A stretch of DNA of 64,000 nt, taken from positions 62,001-126,000 of the forward strand of contig CADAPM010000004.1 of assembly GCA_902789795.1 (NCBI GenBank), in the 5' to 3' direction. Each line of letters begins with the position of its first letter. Position 1 is the stretch's first letter. The notes under the pieces are model-generated. The model worked only from the letters and a program-made list of their open reading frames with translations, ran no database searches and was not told the DNA's origin. A program made the position numbers and the translations under genes. This DNA is from an uncultured Eubacteriales bacterium (lineage in GTDB: Bacteria > Bacillota > Clostridia > Christensenellales > Aristaeellaceae). Below, piece by piece: positions 1 through 8,631 of the stretch.

Positions 1-692
1 TCCGCCTGAACGCCGGGGACTGGCTGGCGGTGGTGGGCCCCAATGGGGCAGGGAAATCCACCCTGCTGAAAGCGCTGGCGGGGGAATGGCCCTATGCCGG
101 GGATCTGGACCTGGACGATCGTCCGCTGCGCCAGATGAAGCCGCGGGAGCGCTCAAAGCTGGTGGGACTCATGGATCAGGCGGCCTTCGGTCAGTTTTCC
201 TTCACGGTGGAGGAGGTCGTGCGCATGGGCCGCTATCCCTACCGCCGGGGCTTCCTGAACGGCGGGGACCCTGAGGAGGACCAGGCGGTGGAGCAGGCCC
301 TGCGGGATACGGATCTGACGGGCCTCAGGCATCGCAGCATCCTGACCCTTTCCGGCGGCGAGCAGCAGCGCTGCGCCTTGGCCCAGGCCCTCTGCCATCA
401 GCCGGAGGTGTTGCTGCTGGATGAGCCCGCCAATCACCTGGACCTGAACTTCCAGAAGGAGCTCTATCGGATCACGGACCGGTGGCGGCAGCGCCCCGGG
501 CACGCGGTCATCACCGTGCTGCACGATCTGTCGGCGGCCCGACGCTTTTCGACCGCCGCCCTGGTTCTGCATCAGGGCCGGCCTCTTGCTTACGGAGCAC
601 CGGAAACAGCCCTCTCGGACAAGATCCTCCTGGCAGCCTGGGGGATGGACGTGGCCGGGTGGATGCGCGAGATGAGCGAGGTCTGGAGCTGA
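1..692 (+). CDS. ABC transporter ATP-binding protein, iron-siderophore/cobalamin type (5' partial)
   Basis: ATPase subunit of an importer of the FecE/FhuC/BtuD family; the reading frame is open from the window edge, so the N-terminus is missing. The Walker A motif GPNGAGKST is encoded near 36-62, the signature LSGGEQQR near 349-372 and the Walker B LLLDEP directly after, followed by the H-loop VLHD. About 225 residues remain of a usual 250-260. Permease and binding-protein genes would be expected upstream, outside the window. The substrate (ferric siderophore, heme or B12) cannot be decided from this part. The gene converges on the gamma-glutamyltransferase gene and ends just before a shared terminator. 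Confidence 0.9.
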   Translation, partial: RLNAGDWLAVVGPNGAGKSTLLKALAGEWPYAGDLDLDDRPLRQMKPRERSKLVGLMDQAAFGQFSFTVEEVVRMGRYPYRRGFLNGGDPEEDQAVEQALRDTDLTGLRHRSILTLSGGEQQRCALAQALCHQPEVLLLDEPANHLDLNFQKELYRITDRWRQRPGHAVITVLHDLSAARRFSTAALVLHQGRPLAYGAPETALSDKILLAAWGMDVAGWMREMSEVWS

Positions 693-706
693 TTTGAACC
701 AATGAT

Positions 707-736
707 AAAAGCACTGCCGAACCGGGCAGTGCTTTT
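707..736. terminator. Bidirectional intrinsic terminator
   Basis: GCACTGCC (711-718) pairs with GGCAGTGC (725-732) around a six-base loop. It is flanked by AAAA on the left and TTTT on the right, so it can end transcripts from both convergent neighbours, the ABC ATPase and ggt. Confidence 0.85.
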
Positions 737-752
737 GCTATGCGTGTATCGC

Positions 753-2384
753 TTAGAAACAGGCGATATTGCTGTCTGTCCGGGACTCGGTGCCGCCCAC
801 CAGCACACCGTTGTCGAGGCGTACGATCATCTGCCCGCGGCCAAAGCTGGGGGTGTTCAGATCCACAGAGATCCGGTGACCTTTCCGCTGCAGCGCTTCT
901 GCCAGGTGGGGGTCGAAGCGCGTTTCCACGGTGACGCGGTCATCCCGCATCCACTGCCAGCGCGGGGCGTCCAGGGCCTGCTGGGGATCCATGCGGAAAT
1001 CCACATAGTTGGAGACGACCTGCAGGTGCGCCTGGGGCTGCATATAGCCGCCCATGACGCCGAAGGGCCCGACGGGCGAGCCGTCCGCTTTCAGCAGGAA
1101 GCCGGGGATGATGGTGTGGTAGGTGCGTTTGCCGGGCTCCAGGCAGTTGGCGCTTGCGGGATCGAGGGAGAAGTCGCTGCCCCGGTTCTGCAGGGAAATG
1201 CCCGTGCCGGACACCACGATGCCCGAGCCGAAGCCCATATAGTTGGACTGGATGTAGGAGACCATGTTCCCTTCCCCGTCGGCGCAGCACAGGTAGACCG
1301 TGCCGCTCTTGGGCGGGATCGCGTGGGTATAGGTGCCGGCCCTGTCCGTGATCTCCCGGGCCCTCTGCGCGCCGTAGGCCGGGTCCAGCAGGGCGTGATA
1401 GTCGATCTTCATCCGGTCCGGGTCGGTCACATAGTGGAAGGCGTCTGCAAAGGCGATCTTGATGGTTTCCAGCTGGCGGTGGGCTGTTTCTGCGCTGTCT
1501 CTGTCCTTGAGCTCAAAGTTGTTCAGGATGTTCAGCGCCATCAGTGCCACGATGCCCTGGCCGTTGGGCGGGATCTCGCAGACCTGATAGCCGCGGTAGC
1601 TGACCCGGATGGGCTCCACCCATTTCGCTTCAAAGGCCGCCAGGTCCTCATAGCGGAGGTAGCCGCCGAACTTGCGGCTCTCGGTGTCGATCTTCCGGGC
1701 GAGCTCTCCGGTATAGAAGGCCGCCGCGTTGGTCTCGCCGATGACCTCCAGGGTGTCCGCGTGATCCGGCAGGCGGATCATGTCGCCCGCCTCGTAGGGC
1801 CTGCCCTCGGGGGCGAAGGTCTTGAACCACGCGTCGAATTCCGGGCCGGTCAGCGTTTTCACGTAGCGGTCGTAGGCGAGCTGCCACATCCGGGCCAGGT
1901 TCGGCGCGCAGGGATAGCCCTCCCGGGCGTACCTGACCGCCGGGGCCAGATCCTGCGAAAGGGAGAGACGGCCGAACCGGGCGTTGGTCTCCGCCCAGGC
2001 CTTGGGCGCGCCGGATACCGTCACCGGCGTCCAGCCGGAAGTGGGCATCTTCCCGTCCGGGGCCTTGCCGTCAAAGAGGATGCGGTCGATGGAGGCCAGC
2101 ATGGGCGCCGGGCCGCTTGAGTTCAGGCCGTAAAGCTTCTGCTCCCTGGCGGACCAGATGAGGGCAAAGGCGTCCGAACCGATGCCGTTGGCGGTGGGCT
2201 CCACCACGGTCAGCGCGGCAGCAGCGGCGACGGCGGCATCCATGGCGTTGCCGCCCTGGAGCAGGGCTTCGAGGCCCGCGGCGGCCGCCTGGGGGCTGGA
2301 GGCATTGACCATGCCGCCCCGGGCGTAGATGGGAAAGCGCTGGGAGGGATATCTCTGGGCGAGGGGATCAAAGGGGGTCTTCAC
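753..2384 (-). CDS. ggt: Gamma-glutamyltransferase family protein (YwrD-like)
   Basis: Ntn-hydrolase that would cleave or transfer gamma-glutamyl groups of glutathione-like peptides. The 543-aa protein has the expected N-terminal part (GGNAMDAAVAAA, NGIGSDAF) and a second half starting at the candidate autocleavage threonine in SGTVYLCCAD, where the family usually has a T-H/S-x-S-type start. NRGSDFSLDP and the HTIIPGFLL and GVMGGYMQPQ segments are typical. I see no signal peptide, so it resembles the cytosolic YwrD group rather than secreted GGTs. Start supported by AGGAGG just upstream of ATG. Its natural substrate is unknown. Confidence 0.88.
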   Translation of the reverse strand: MKTPFDPLAQRYPSQRFPIYARGGMVNASSPQAAAAGLEALLQGGNAMDAAVAAAAALTVVEPTANGIGSDAFALIWSAREQKLYGLNSSGPAPMLASIDRILFDGKAPDGKMPTSGWTPVTVSGAPKAWAETNARFGRLSLSQDLAPAVRYAREGYPCAPNLARMWQLAYDRYVKTLTGPEFDAWFKTFAPEGRPYEAGDMIRLPDHADTLEVIGETNAAAFYTGELARKIDTESRKFGGYLRYEDLAAFEAKWVEPIRVSYRGYQVCEIPPNGQGIVALMALNILNNFELKDRDSAETAHRQLETIKIAFADAFHYVTDPDRMKIDYHALLDPAYGAQRAREITDRAGTYTHAIPPKSGTVYLCCADGEGNMVSYIQSNYMGFGSGIVVSGTGISLQNRGSDFSLDPASANCLEPGKRTYHTIIPGFLLKADGSPVGPFGVMGGYMQPQAHLQVVSNYVDFRMDPQQALDAPRWQWMRDDRVTVETRFDPHLAEALQRKGHRISVDLNTPSFGRGQMIVRLDNGVLVGGTESRTDSNIACF

Positions 2385-2432
2385 GGACGGTGCTCCTCCT
2401 GTTCGGGCAGATTGGCGTAATGCGGCGGGATC

Positions 2433-2457
2433 AAAAAGCCTCCCGCGTTGGGGAGGC
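2433..2457 (-). terminator. Intrinsic terminator
   Basis: GCCTCCC (2438-2444) and GGGAGGC (2451-2457) form a stem with a six-base loop. On the minus strand the stem is followed by five T. It lies just downstream of the LURP-one-like gene and upstream of ggt. Confidence 0.8.
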
Positions 2458-2467
2458 AGAGGAGCGC

Positions 2468-3070
2468 TCAGTTGTCCGACGATGAGCCGGAGGAGAAGCT
2501 GCTGGCGTTGGACCGGTCGCGGACCATGTGCTGCAGCGTGACGAGGATGGCAATGATCTCGTGCTCATGCTCGGGCTGATAGATGTCGATGCAATATTTA
2601 TCGTGCAGGGAAATGAACTTCTGGCTGATGACGGCGATGACGCTGTCGTACCGGTCGTAGAGGGCAAAGTTCAGCTGGGCGATATTGCCGCGCAGCTGCC
2701 AGCCCAGGCCCTCGATGTTCGTGATGTCCTTGATCAGGTGGAAGAGCTCGTTGGAGATCTCGAAGGCGGTGCCGTCCGCCATGGTCACATAATGCCGCTC
2801 ATGCAGGGTAAAGAGTTTGCGCTCGATATGAGCCACGTGCTCGCCCTGGGCGTCGGTGACGTCCGTCTTGTCGTGCAGGGACGGGAATTTGGTATTGGCC
2901 TCGTAGACGACCTGCCCGTTTTCATCCGTGATGTCGATGTGGCGGTGGAAGGAGAAGACCTTGGAGACCGTGAACAGGGAGCGGGCCGGCTCGCCGAATT
3001 CTGCCACGTTGTTGACGTTCGCCTGTTCGCCCGCCTCACGGTAACGCATATACTTTGAAAAAACGCCCAT
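2468..3070 (-). CDS. LURP-one-related / Tubby C-terminal-like family protein
   Basis: A 200-aa protein built of repeated beta-strand segments such as VFSFHRHIDITDENG, KLFTLHERHYVTMADG and KFISLHDKYCIDI, the pattern of the LURP-one/YxjI family with a Tubby-like beta-barrel. Such proteins are thought to bind membranes or lipids, but the bacterial role is not established. The ATG at 3068-3070 is chosen over a TTG two codons upstream because GAGAGG sits seven bases before it. The tail is serine-rich. It has its own terminator and no obvious functional partner nearby. Confidence 0.75.
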   Translation of the reverse strand: MGVFSKYMRYREAGEQANVNNVAEFGEPARSLFTVSKVFSFHRHIDITDENGQVVYEANTKFPSLHDKTDVTDAQGEHVAHIERKLFTLHERHYVTMADGTAFEISNELFHLIKDITNIEGLGWQLRGNIAQLNFALYDRYDSVIAVISQKFISLHDKYCIDIYQPEHEHEIIAILVTLQHMVRDRSNASSFSSGSSSDN

Positions 3071-3087
3071 AATCAAACCTCTCTTTA

Positions 3088-4626
3088 TTAATGATAATCG
3101 GAGACCATGCCCGGGGACGATTCGAGGTGGAGCTTATTGATCGCCTCGATCTCGGCCTTGCGGCGCAGGGGATGGCAGTTGGCGCAGCGGTCCAGGGAGG
3201 CGAACGCGCCTGTCTCGAGCTCCCCGTAGGTGAAGGCTGTCAGGGGCAGGTACTGGCTGCGCACGCCGGGACAGTTGGCAGTCGAGTGGTAATCTTTGCC
3301 GCCGTTGGGGTTATAGTACAGCACGGTGTCATCGGAAGGGATCTCCATCTGCCGACCCTGGAAGTCCTCCCAGATGGCCAGGCGCGTGCCGGACTTGCTG
3401 TCCACCTTCAGGTGGTTCCACAGCCAGGCCATGTTGATGCCGTCCGCGTTCCTGAGGCGCTGCACCCGAATGCAGCCGTGGCTGCCGCGGTTGCCCAGCT
3501 TGTACTCTGTGGCCCGGTAATTCTTGGAGCCGTCCGCGTTGACGACGTGGGGGATCTCGTGGATCAGGTCGCCGCCGTTGTAGCGGATGGCGTCGGAGCA
3601 GATCATGGCATCGGAACGGAAATCGCCCACTTTGCTGACCAGCAGGAACTCGCCGGTGCGGGTCTCGTTATAGGGCTGCCGCTCGTTGTACTGGCCGGTG
3701 GAGACCGCCAGGGTCGAGAACAGATGCCCTTCCTTGTAAATGTACAGCGTCTGGGTCAGCTTATCCACCAGCAGGGCATAGTCCTGGGCGGGGGTCTTCT
3801 TCTGGATCAGGGAGGTCTTGACATAGCCGGTCACGTACTCGTTCCAGACCTTGACCTTGGAATCGAAGAAAGACGCGGAGTAGCACTCGATCAGGGACCA
3901 GCCGTCGGACCGGTTTTCCAGCACGTGGACGCCCATGGAAGTGCCGGTGACCACGCCGACGCCCGCCGACTTTTCGTTCGGCTCCGAGCGGATGATGACC
4001 TGCTTTTTCTGGTTCTCGTTGAGGGTGTAGATGGGGGCGGTCAGCATCTTCCAGATGGTTGCTTCGTCCGTGATGTCCATGGGTGTGCACCAGTAGCAGG
4101 TGCCCGGCTCATGGGCGTGGGGATGCTGGCTGCGCAGGGCGGGGGTGGGGTTGAAGGCTGCCGCCGGGGTCTCCGTGGCTTCGATCACCGGCGCTTCCGG
4201 CACGTCCTCCGGTACATCCTCCGGCTGCGCGAAGGAGGCTTCCGCTTCGCTATTGACGGTGACCATGTCTTCCGGGGTCTCCAGCATCAGCTTGAGGCGG
4301 CGCGAGATCCCGTCCTGGCGCAGCTCCAGGTCATAAGCGCCGGAGGGGTACGCGCTGCCGGCGGCCGTGCCGTCCCACGGGTATTCATGGGAGCCGGCCT
4401 CCTGCCATTCGTTGAAGAGCTCGGCCTTCGTCTGCCCGTTTTCGTCGATCAGCGCCAGGGAGGTCTGGCCTGCCTGGCCCAGGTAGTACCATACGGAAAC
4501 TTCTTCGCCGGTCCGGACCATGATATTGGAGATGGACAGGGTATACTCTGCGATCGGCTCCGCAGATATGGGACAAATCGCGGTCAGCAGGGAAAGGATC
4601 AGGAATAGGGTCAAGAGTCGTTTCAT
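3088..4626 (-). CDS. Exported L,D-transpeptidase (YkuD) with SH3-like domain and Cys-rich tail
   Basis: Peptidoglycan cross-linking or remodelling enzyme acting outside the membrane. The 512-aa protein has a signal peptide (1-22), an Ig/FlgD-like segment (about 25-115), an acidic Pro-rich linker, a CYWC segment (177-180), an SH3-like domain (about 205-275) and a YkuD domain (about 280-420). The catalytic motif is SHGCIR with H383 and C385. Beyond the usual fold a 75-residue tail carries C452, C481, C484 and H485 (pattern HSTANC ... CANCHP), which could bind a metal. The substrate is inferred from the YkuD family. Upstream gene is recG. Confidence 0.88.
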   Translation of the reverse strand: MKRLLTLFLILSLLTAICPISAEPIAEYTLSISNIMVRTGEEVSVWYYLGQAGQTSLALIDENGQTKAELFNEWQEAGSHEYPWDGTAAGSAYPSGAYDLELRQDGISRRLKLMLETPEDMVTVNSEAEASFAQPEDVPEDVPEAPVIEATETPAAAFNPTPALRSQHPHAHEPGTCYWCTPMDITDEATIWKMLTAPIYTLNENQKKQVIIRSEPNEKSAGVGVVTGTSMGVHVLENRSDGWSLIECYSASFFDSKVKVWNEYVTGYVKTSLIQKKTPAQDYALLVDKLTQTLYIYKEGHLFSTLAVSTGQYNERQPYNETRTGEFLLVSKVGDFRSDAMICSDAIRYNGGDLIHEIPHVVNADGSKNYRATEYKLGNRGSHGCIRVQRLRNADGINMAWLWNHLKVDSKSGTRLAIWEDFQGRQMEIPSDDTVLYYNPNGGKDYHSTANCPGVRSQYLPLTAFTYGELETGAFASLDRCANCHPLRRKAEIEAINKLHLESSPGMVSDYH

Positions 4627-4678
4627 TTCGTCTTCCTTCGATGTTGGATTGGGGATTCTTGGGGAGACCCGGTCGGTC

Positions 4679-6691
4679 TCAGTTCATGGCGATGACGTTG
4701 AGCCACTGCTCATATCTCCGCCGCGCTTCGGTGCGGACAAGGTCATAGTCCTGTTCCGCGCCGGGGAGCTTCAGCTGTTTCAATTCGTCGGCAGCCTCAG
4801 CGATCATGCCGAGGTCGAAGCCGTCCTTCATCCCTGCGGGGAAGGTCTGGCCGTGCTGCCTGAGGCCCATCAGGTCGCCGGGCCCGCGCTGGCGCAGGTC
4901 CTCTTGGGCGATTTCAAAGCCGTCGTTGGTGCGCACCAGGGCGTTCAGCCGCTCGTTGGGGGAGGCCATCAGGAAGCACCAGCTGGTGCCGCCGCCGCGC
5001 CCCACGCGGCCCCGCAGCTGATGCAGCTGGGACAGGCCGAAGCGCTCCGCGCTCTCGATGACCATGATGGTGGCGGCAGGCACATTGACGCCCACCTCGA
5101 TCACGGTGGTGGAGACCAGCACCTGCAGCTTCCCTTCCGAGAAATCGGCGATGGTCCGGGCCTTCTCCTCGGGATCCTGGCTGCCGTAGGTCAGGCCGAG
5201 TCGAAGGTCGCTCAGAGGGCCTGAGCTCAGTTCGGCATAGACCTGTTGGGCGGAGGGCACGTCCATCATGTCGGATTCCTCCACCAGCGGACAGACGATG
5301 TAGGTCTGGCGGCCCTTGGCGGCCTCTTCCCGGATGAAGCGGTACATCCCCTCGCGCTTGCTTTCGGGCACGATGCGGGTGCTGACCGGTGTGCGGCCGG
5401 GGGGCATCTCATCGATGGTGCTGATGTCCAGGTCTCCGTACATCACCAGCGCTAAGGAGCGGGGAATGGGCGTCGCCGACATGACCAGCACGTGGGGGGA
5501 GAGGTCGGCCTTGTCTTCCAGCATGCGCCGCTGGCGGACGCCGAAGCGGTGCTGTTCGTCGGTCACGATCAGGCCCAGGCGCTCGTACTCCACGCCCGCA
5601 CTGAACAGGGCGTGGGTGCCGATCACCAGCTGCCATTCTCCGTCGGCGATGGCGCTGAGGGCCTGCTTGCGCTCCACGGCCTTCATGCCGCCCACCAGGA
5701 GGCCCGCCCGGATGCCGAAGGGCGCAAGGGCTTTCTGCGCGCTCTCCAGGTGCTGCCGGGCCAGGATCTCTGTGGGCGCCATCAGCGCCGCCTGGTAGCC
5801 CGCCCGGATGCACATCAGGATGGCTCCGAAGGCCACGGCGGTCTTGCCGCAGCCCACGTCGCCCTGCACCAGCCGGGACATGGCCCTGGGCCTGCGCAGG
5901 TCCGCCGCGATCTCCTCGAGGGCCCTGCGCTGCGCGCCTGTGGGCGGGAAGGGGAGGCTCGACCAGTATTCCTGGGTCAGCTCCTCCGGTACCGCCATGG
6001 GGATGCCCTCCCGGACATGGTCACGGTTCAGCCGCATGGCGGTCACGAACATCAGGAGGTTTTCAAAGGTCAGCCGCCGCCGGGCGATGGCGAGGGACTC
6101 ATAGGACTGGGGATGGTGGATCTCCCGGAGGGCGTAGTTGATCTCGCACAGCTGCCGCCGCTGCCGGGTGGAGAGGGGCAGGCTCTCCGTCACGCACTCG
6201 TCGATGTGGTCGAGGGCCTGGCCGATCAATTGGCCGAGCATCCCCGCCTTGAGGCCGGGGAGGGCCTTGTAGACGGGCAGGAGTCCGCGCTCGCGCTCGA
6301 TGGACGGCGCGGTGAGCTGCAGGCTGCCGCGGTACTCCGTCACGGGGCCGTACAGCAGGAGCTCCTGGTCCTGCTTCAGCTGGTCCGCCATCCAGGGCTG
6401 GTTGAAATATTGTACCCGGATCTTTCCGGTCTCGTCCCGGAGCCGGGCGGTGACCAGGGTGCGCCCCTGAAAGCGCGCAAGCCGGGGCGGCCCATCGATA
6501 CCGCCCTGCACGCACGCGGTCTGGCCGGGGCGCAGGTCGGCAATGGGCGTCAGGGTCAGGGTATCCTTATACCGGACAGGCAGCATCATCAGCAGATCAT
6601 AGATCGTGCGGACGCCCGCCTCTCCGAGGGCCTTGATCCGCGCCGGGCCCAGACCCTTGAGGGCGCTCAGGGGCAGCTTCGGCGCGGTCAT
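4679..6691 (-). CDS. recG: ATP-dependent DNA helicase RecG
   Basis: Branched-DNA helicase that remodels stalled forks and Holliday junctions. At 670 aa it is full length: N-terminal wedge/OB domain (GLGPARIKALGEAGV ... LRPGQTACVQG), helicase domain with Walker A GDVGCGKT, DEQH box (VTDEQHRFGV), TATPIPRSL, and the C-terminal helicase and TRG parts (STTVIEVGVNVP, QLHQLRGRVGRG). ATG at 6689-6691 has AAAGG seven bases before it. Only 19 bases separate it from the transketolase stop, so the two are probably cotranscribed. Confidence 0.96.
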   Translation of the reverse strand: MTAPKLPLSALKGLGPARIKALGEAGVRTIYDLLMMLPVRYKDTLTLTPIADLRPGQTACVQGGIDGPPRLARFQGRTLVTARLRDETGKIRVQYFNQPWMADQLKQDQELLLYGPVTEYRGSLQLTAPSIERERGLLPVYKALPGLKAGMLGQLIGQALDHIDECVTESLPLSTRQRRQLCEINYALREIHHPQSYESLAIARRRLTFENLLMFVTAMRLNRDHVREGIPMAVPEELTQEYWSSLPFPPTGAQRRALEEIAADLRRPRAMSRLVQGDVGCGKTAVAFGAILMCIRAGYQAALMAPTEILARQHLESAQKALAPFGIRAGLLVGGMKAVERKQALSAIADGEWQLVIGTHALFSAGVEYERLGLIVTDEQHRFGVRQRRMLEDKADLSPHVLVMSATPIPRSLALVMYGDLDISTIDEMPPGRTPVSTRIVPESKREGMYRFIREEAAKGRQTYIVCPLVEESDMMDVPSAQQVYAELSSGPLSDLRLGLTYGSQDPEEKARTIADFSEGKLQVLVSTTVIEVGVNVPAATIMVIESAERFGLSQLHQLRGRVGRGGGTSWCFLMASPNERLNALVRTNDGFEIAQEDLRQRGPGDLMGLRQHGQTFPAGMKDGFDLGMIAEAADELKQLKLPGAEQDYDLVRTEARRRYEQWLNVIAMN

Positions 6692-6710
6692 AGCATAGCC
6701 TTTCTGCAGG

Positions 6711-8631
6711 TCATTTCTTCAGCACGCGCTCCGCGGCGGCCACGACGGCCTCCGCTGTGAAGCCGAACTCCTGGAAGAGCTTCGCTGCCGGGGCGGAAGC
6801 GCCGTAGTGGTCGATGCCCAGCACTTCGCCGTCCATGCCGGTATAGCGGTACCAGGGCATGGTGCAGCCGGCCTCCATCGCCACGCGGGCGCGGATGGCG
6901 CGGGGCAGCACGGACTCCTTGTATTCGGCGTCCTGCATCTCGAACAGCTCCATGCAGGGCATGGACACGACGCGGGCGTCGACGCCCTTTTCCTTCAGGA
7001 TCGCTTGTGCCTGCATGATTTGCTCCACTTCGCTGCCGGAGGCCATCAGCAGGACGTCCGGCACGGCCTTCTCACTATCAGACAGGATATAGCCGCCCTT
7101 CAGGGCCGCCTTGCCGCTGTTCTCGTACTGGGGCAGGTTCTGGCGCGTGAGCACCAGGGCGGTGGGCAGGCCGCAGGTGAGAGCGGCGTCCCAGCCGGCG
7201 GCGGTCTCCTTGCCGTCCGCGGGGCGGAAGACCAGCAGGTCGGGCGTGGCACGCAGGCCGGCCAGCTGCTCGATGGGCTCATGGGTCAGGCCGTCCTCGC
7301 CGACTCCGATGGAGTCGTGGGTCAGCACGTAGGTGACCGGCAGCTTCATGATGGCGCTCAGGCGCATGGCGTGCTTCATGTAGTCGCTGAAGACGAAGAA
7401 GGTGCCGCAGTACACCTGCAGGCCGCCGTGCAGGGCGATGCCGTTGCAGATGGCCGCCATGGCATGCTCGCGCACGCCGAAGTGCAGGTTGCGGCCGGCG
7501 CGGTTCTCGGCGCTGTAGTCGCCGCCGCCCTTGATGTTGGTCTTGTTGGAGGGCGCCAGGTCAGCGGAGCCGCCCACCAGGTTGGGCATCAGCTTCGCCA
7601 GGCGGTTGATCATCTCGCCGGAGGTGGCCGTTCCCGCCCTCGATCCATTCGCAGAATTCCTTCGCCAGCTCCGGATAGGCCTCGGCATACTTCTCAAACA
7701 TGGCCTTCCAGTCGTCCTCGGCGGCCTGGTTGCGGACGGCGGATTCGCGGCAGTGGGCGTACACGTCGTCGGCAATGGTGAAGGGTTCGTCCGGCATGCC
7801 CAGCTTGCGGGCGGCCGCCAGCAGGTTGTCCTCGCCCAGGGGCTCGCCGTGGGCGCTGGCGGTGCCGGCCTTGGCGTCGCAGCCGTAGCCGATCGTCGTG
7901 GGGCAGATGATCAGGGTGGGCTTGTCGGTGCCCTTGGCATGCTCGATGGCGGCGCAGACCTGCTCCCAGTCGTTGCCGTCCTCAACCTGGATCACGTTCC
8001 AGCCGTAGGCCAGGAAGCGCTCGCCTACGTCCTCGCGGAAGGCGATGTCCGTGTTGCCCTCGATGCTGATCTCGTTGTCATCGTACAGCAGGGTCAGCTT
8101 GTCCAGCTTCAGGGTGCCGGCCAGGGACGCCGCTTCGGAGGAGATGCCCTCCATCATGCAGCCGTCGCCGCAGACGGCGTAGGTGCGGTGATCCACCACG
8201 GGGAAGCCCTCGCGGTTGAAGTGGGCGGCCATCATGGTCTCGGCGATGGCGAAGCCCACCGCGTTGGCAACGCCCTGGCCCAGCGGGCCGGTGGTGGTCT
8301 CGACGCCAACGGTGTGCCTGTACTCGGGATGGCCGGGGGTCAGGCTGCCCCACTGGCGGAACTGCTTCATATCCTCCATGGTCAGGCCGTAGCCGTACAG
8401 GTGCAGCAGGGAATACAGCAGCGCGCTGGCATGGCCGGAGGAGAGCACAAAGCGGTCACGGTCGGGCCACTTGGGGTCGGCGGGGTTCGCTTTCAGCTGG
8501 TACTGGTACAGAGCGTAGGCCAGCGGCGCCATGCCCATGGGCGCGCCGGGATGGCCGGATTTGGCCTTCTGCACCGTGTCTGCGCTCAGGATGCGGATGG
8601 AGTTGATGGTTTTCATGGCTATGTCAGACAT
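6711..8631 (-). CDS. tkt: Transketolase, with an apparent single-base frameshift
   Basis: Thiamine-diphosphate enzyme of the non-oxidative pentose phosphate pathway. The N-terminal part (start at 8631, AAGGAGG nine bases upstream) has [16 protein letters not shown] and the TPP/metal region GDGCMMEG. The C-terminal part has [18 protein letters not shown] and [16 protein letters not shown]. The frame breaks near 7620-7640: the first part ends CEWIEGGN and the second resumes [10 protein letters not shown]. Removing one G from a GG pair there restores an uninterrupted protein of about 640 aa. The rest is well conserved, so sequencing error or a very recent mutation is likelier than old decay. It overlaps the upstream mutase gene by 8 bases. 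Confidence 0.9.

Noticed and set aside
702..2120. Long plus-strand open frame of 472 codons opposite ggt
   Set aside because: It mirrors ggt, is rich in Gly/Ala/Val/His as expected of a GC-rich antisense frame, and has no ribosome site or recognisable domain. Similar long shadows opposite the phosphohexomutase (8870-10954), glgB (11003-13099), glmM (15414-17324) and mfd (52455-54623) were dropped for the same reason.
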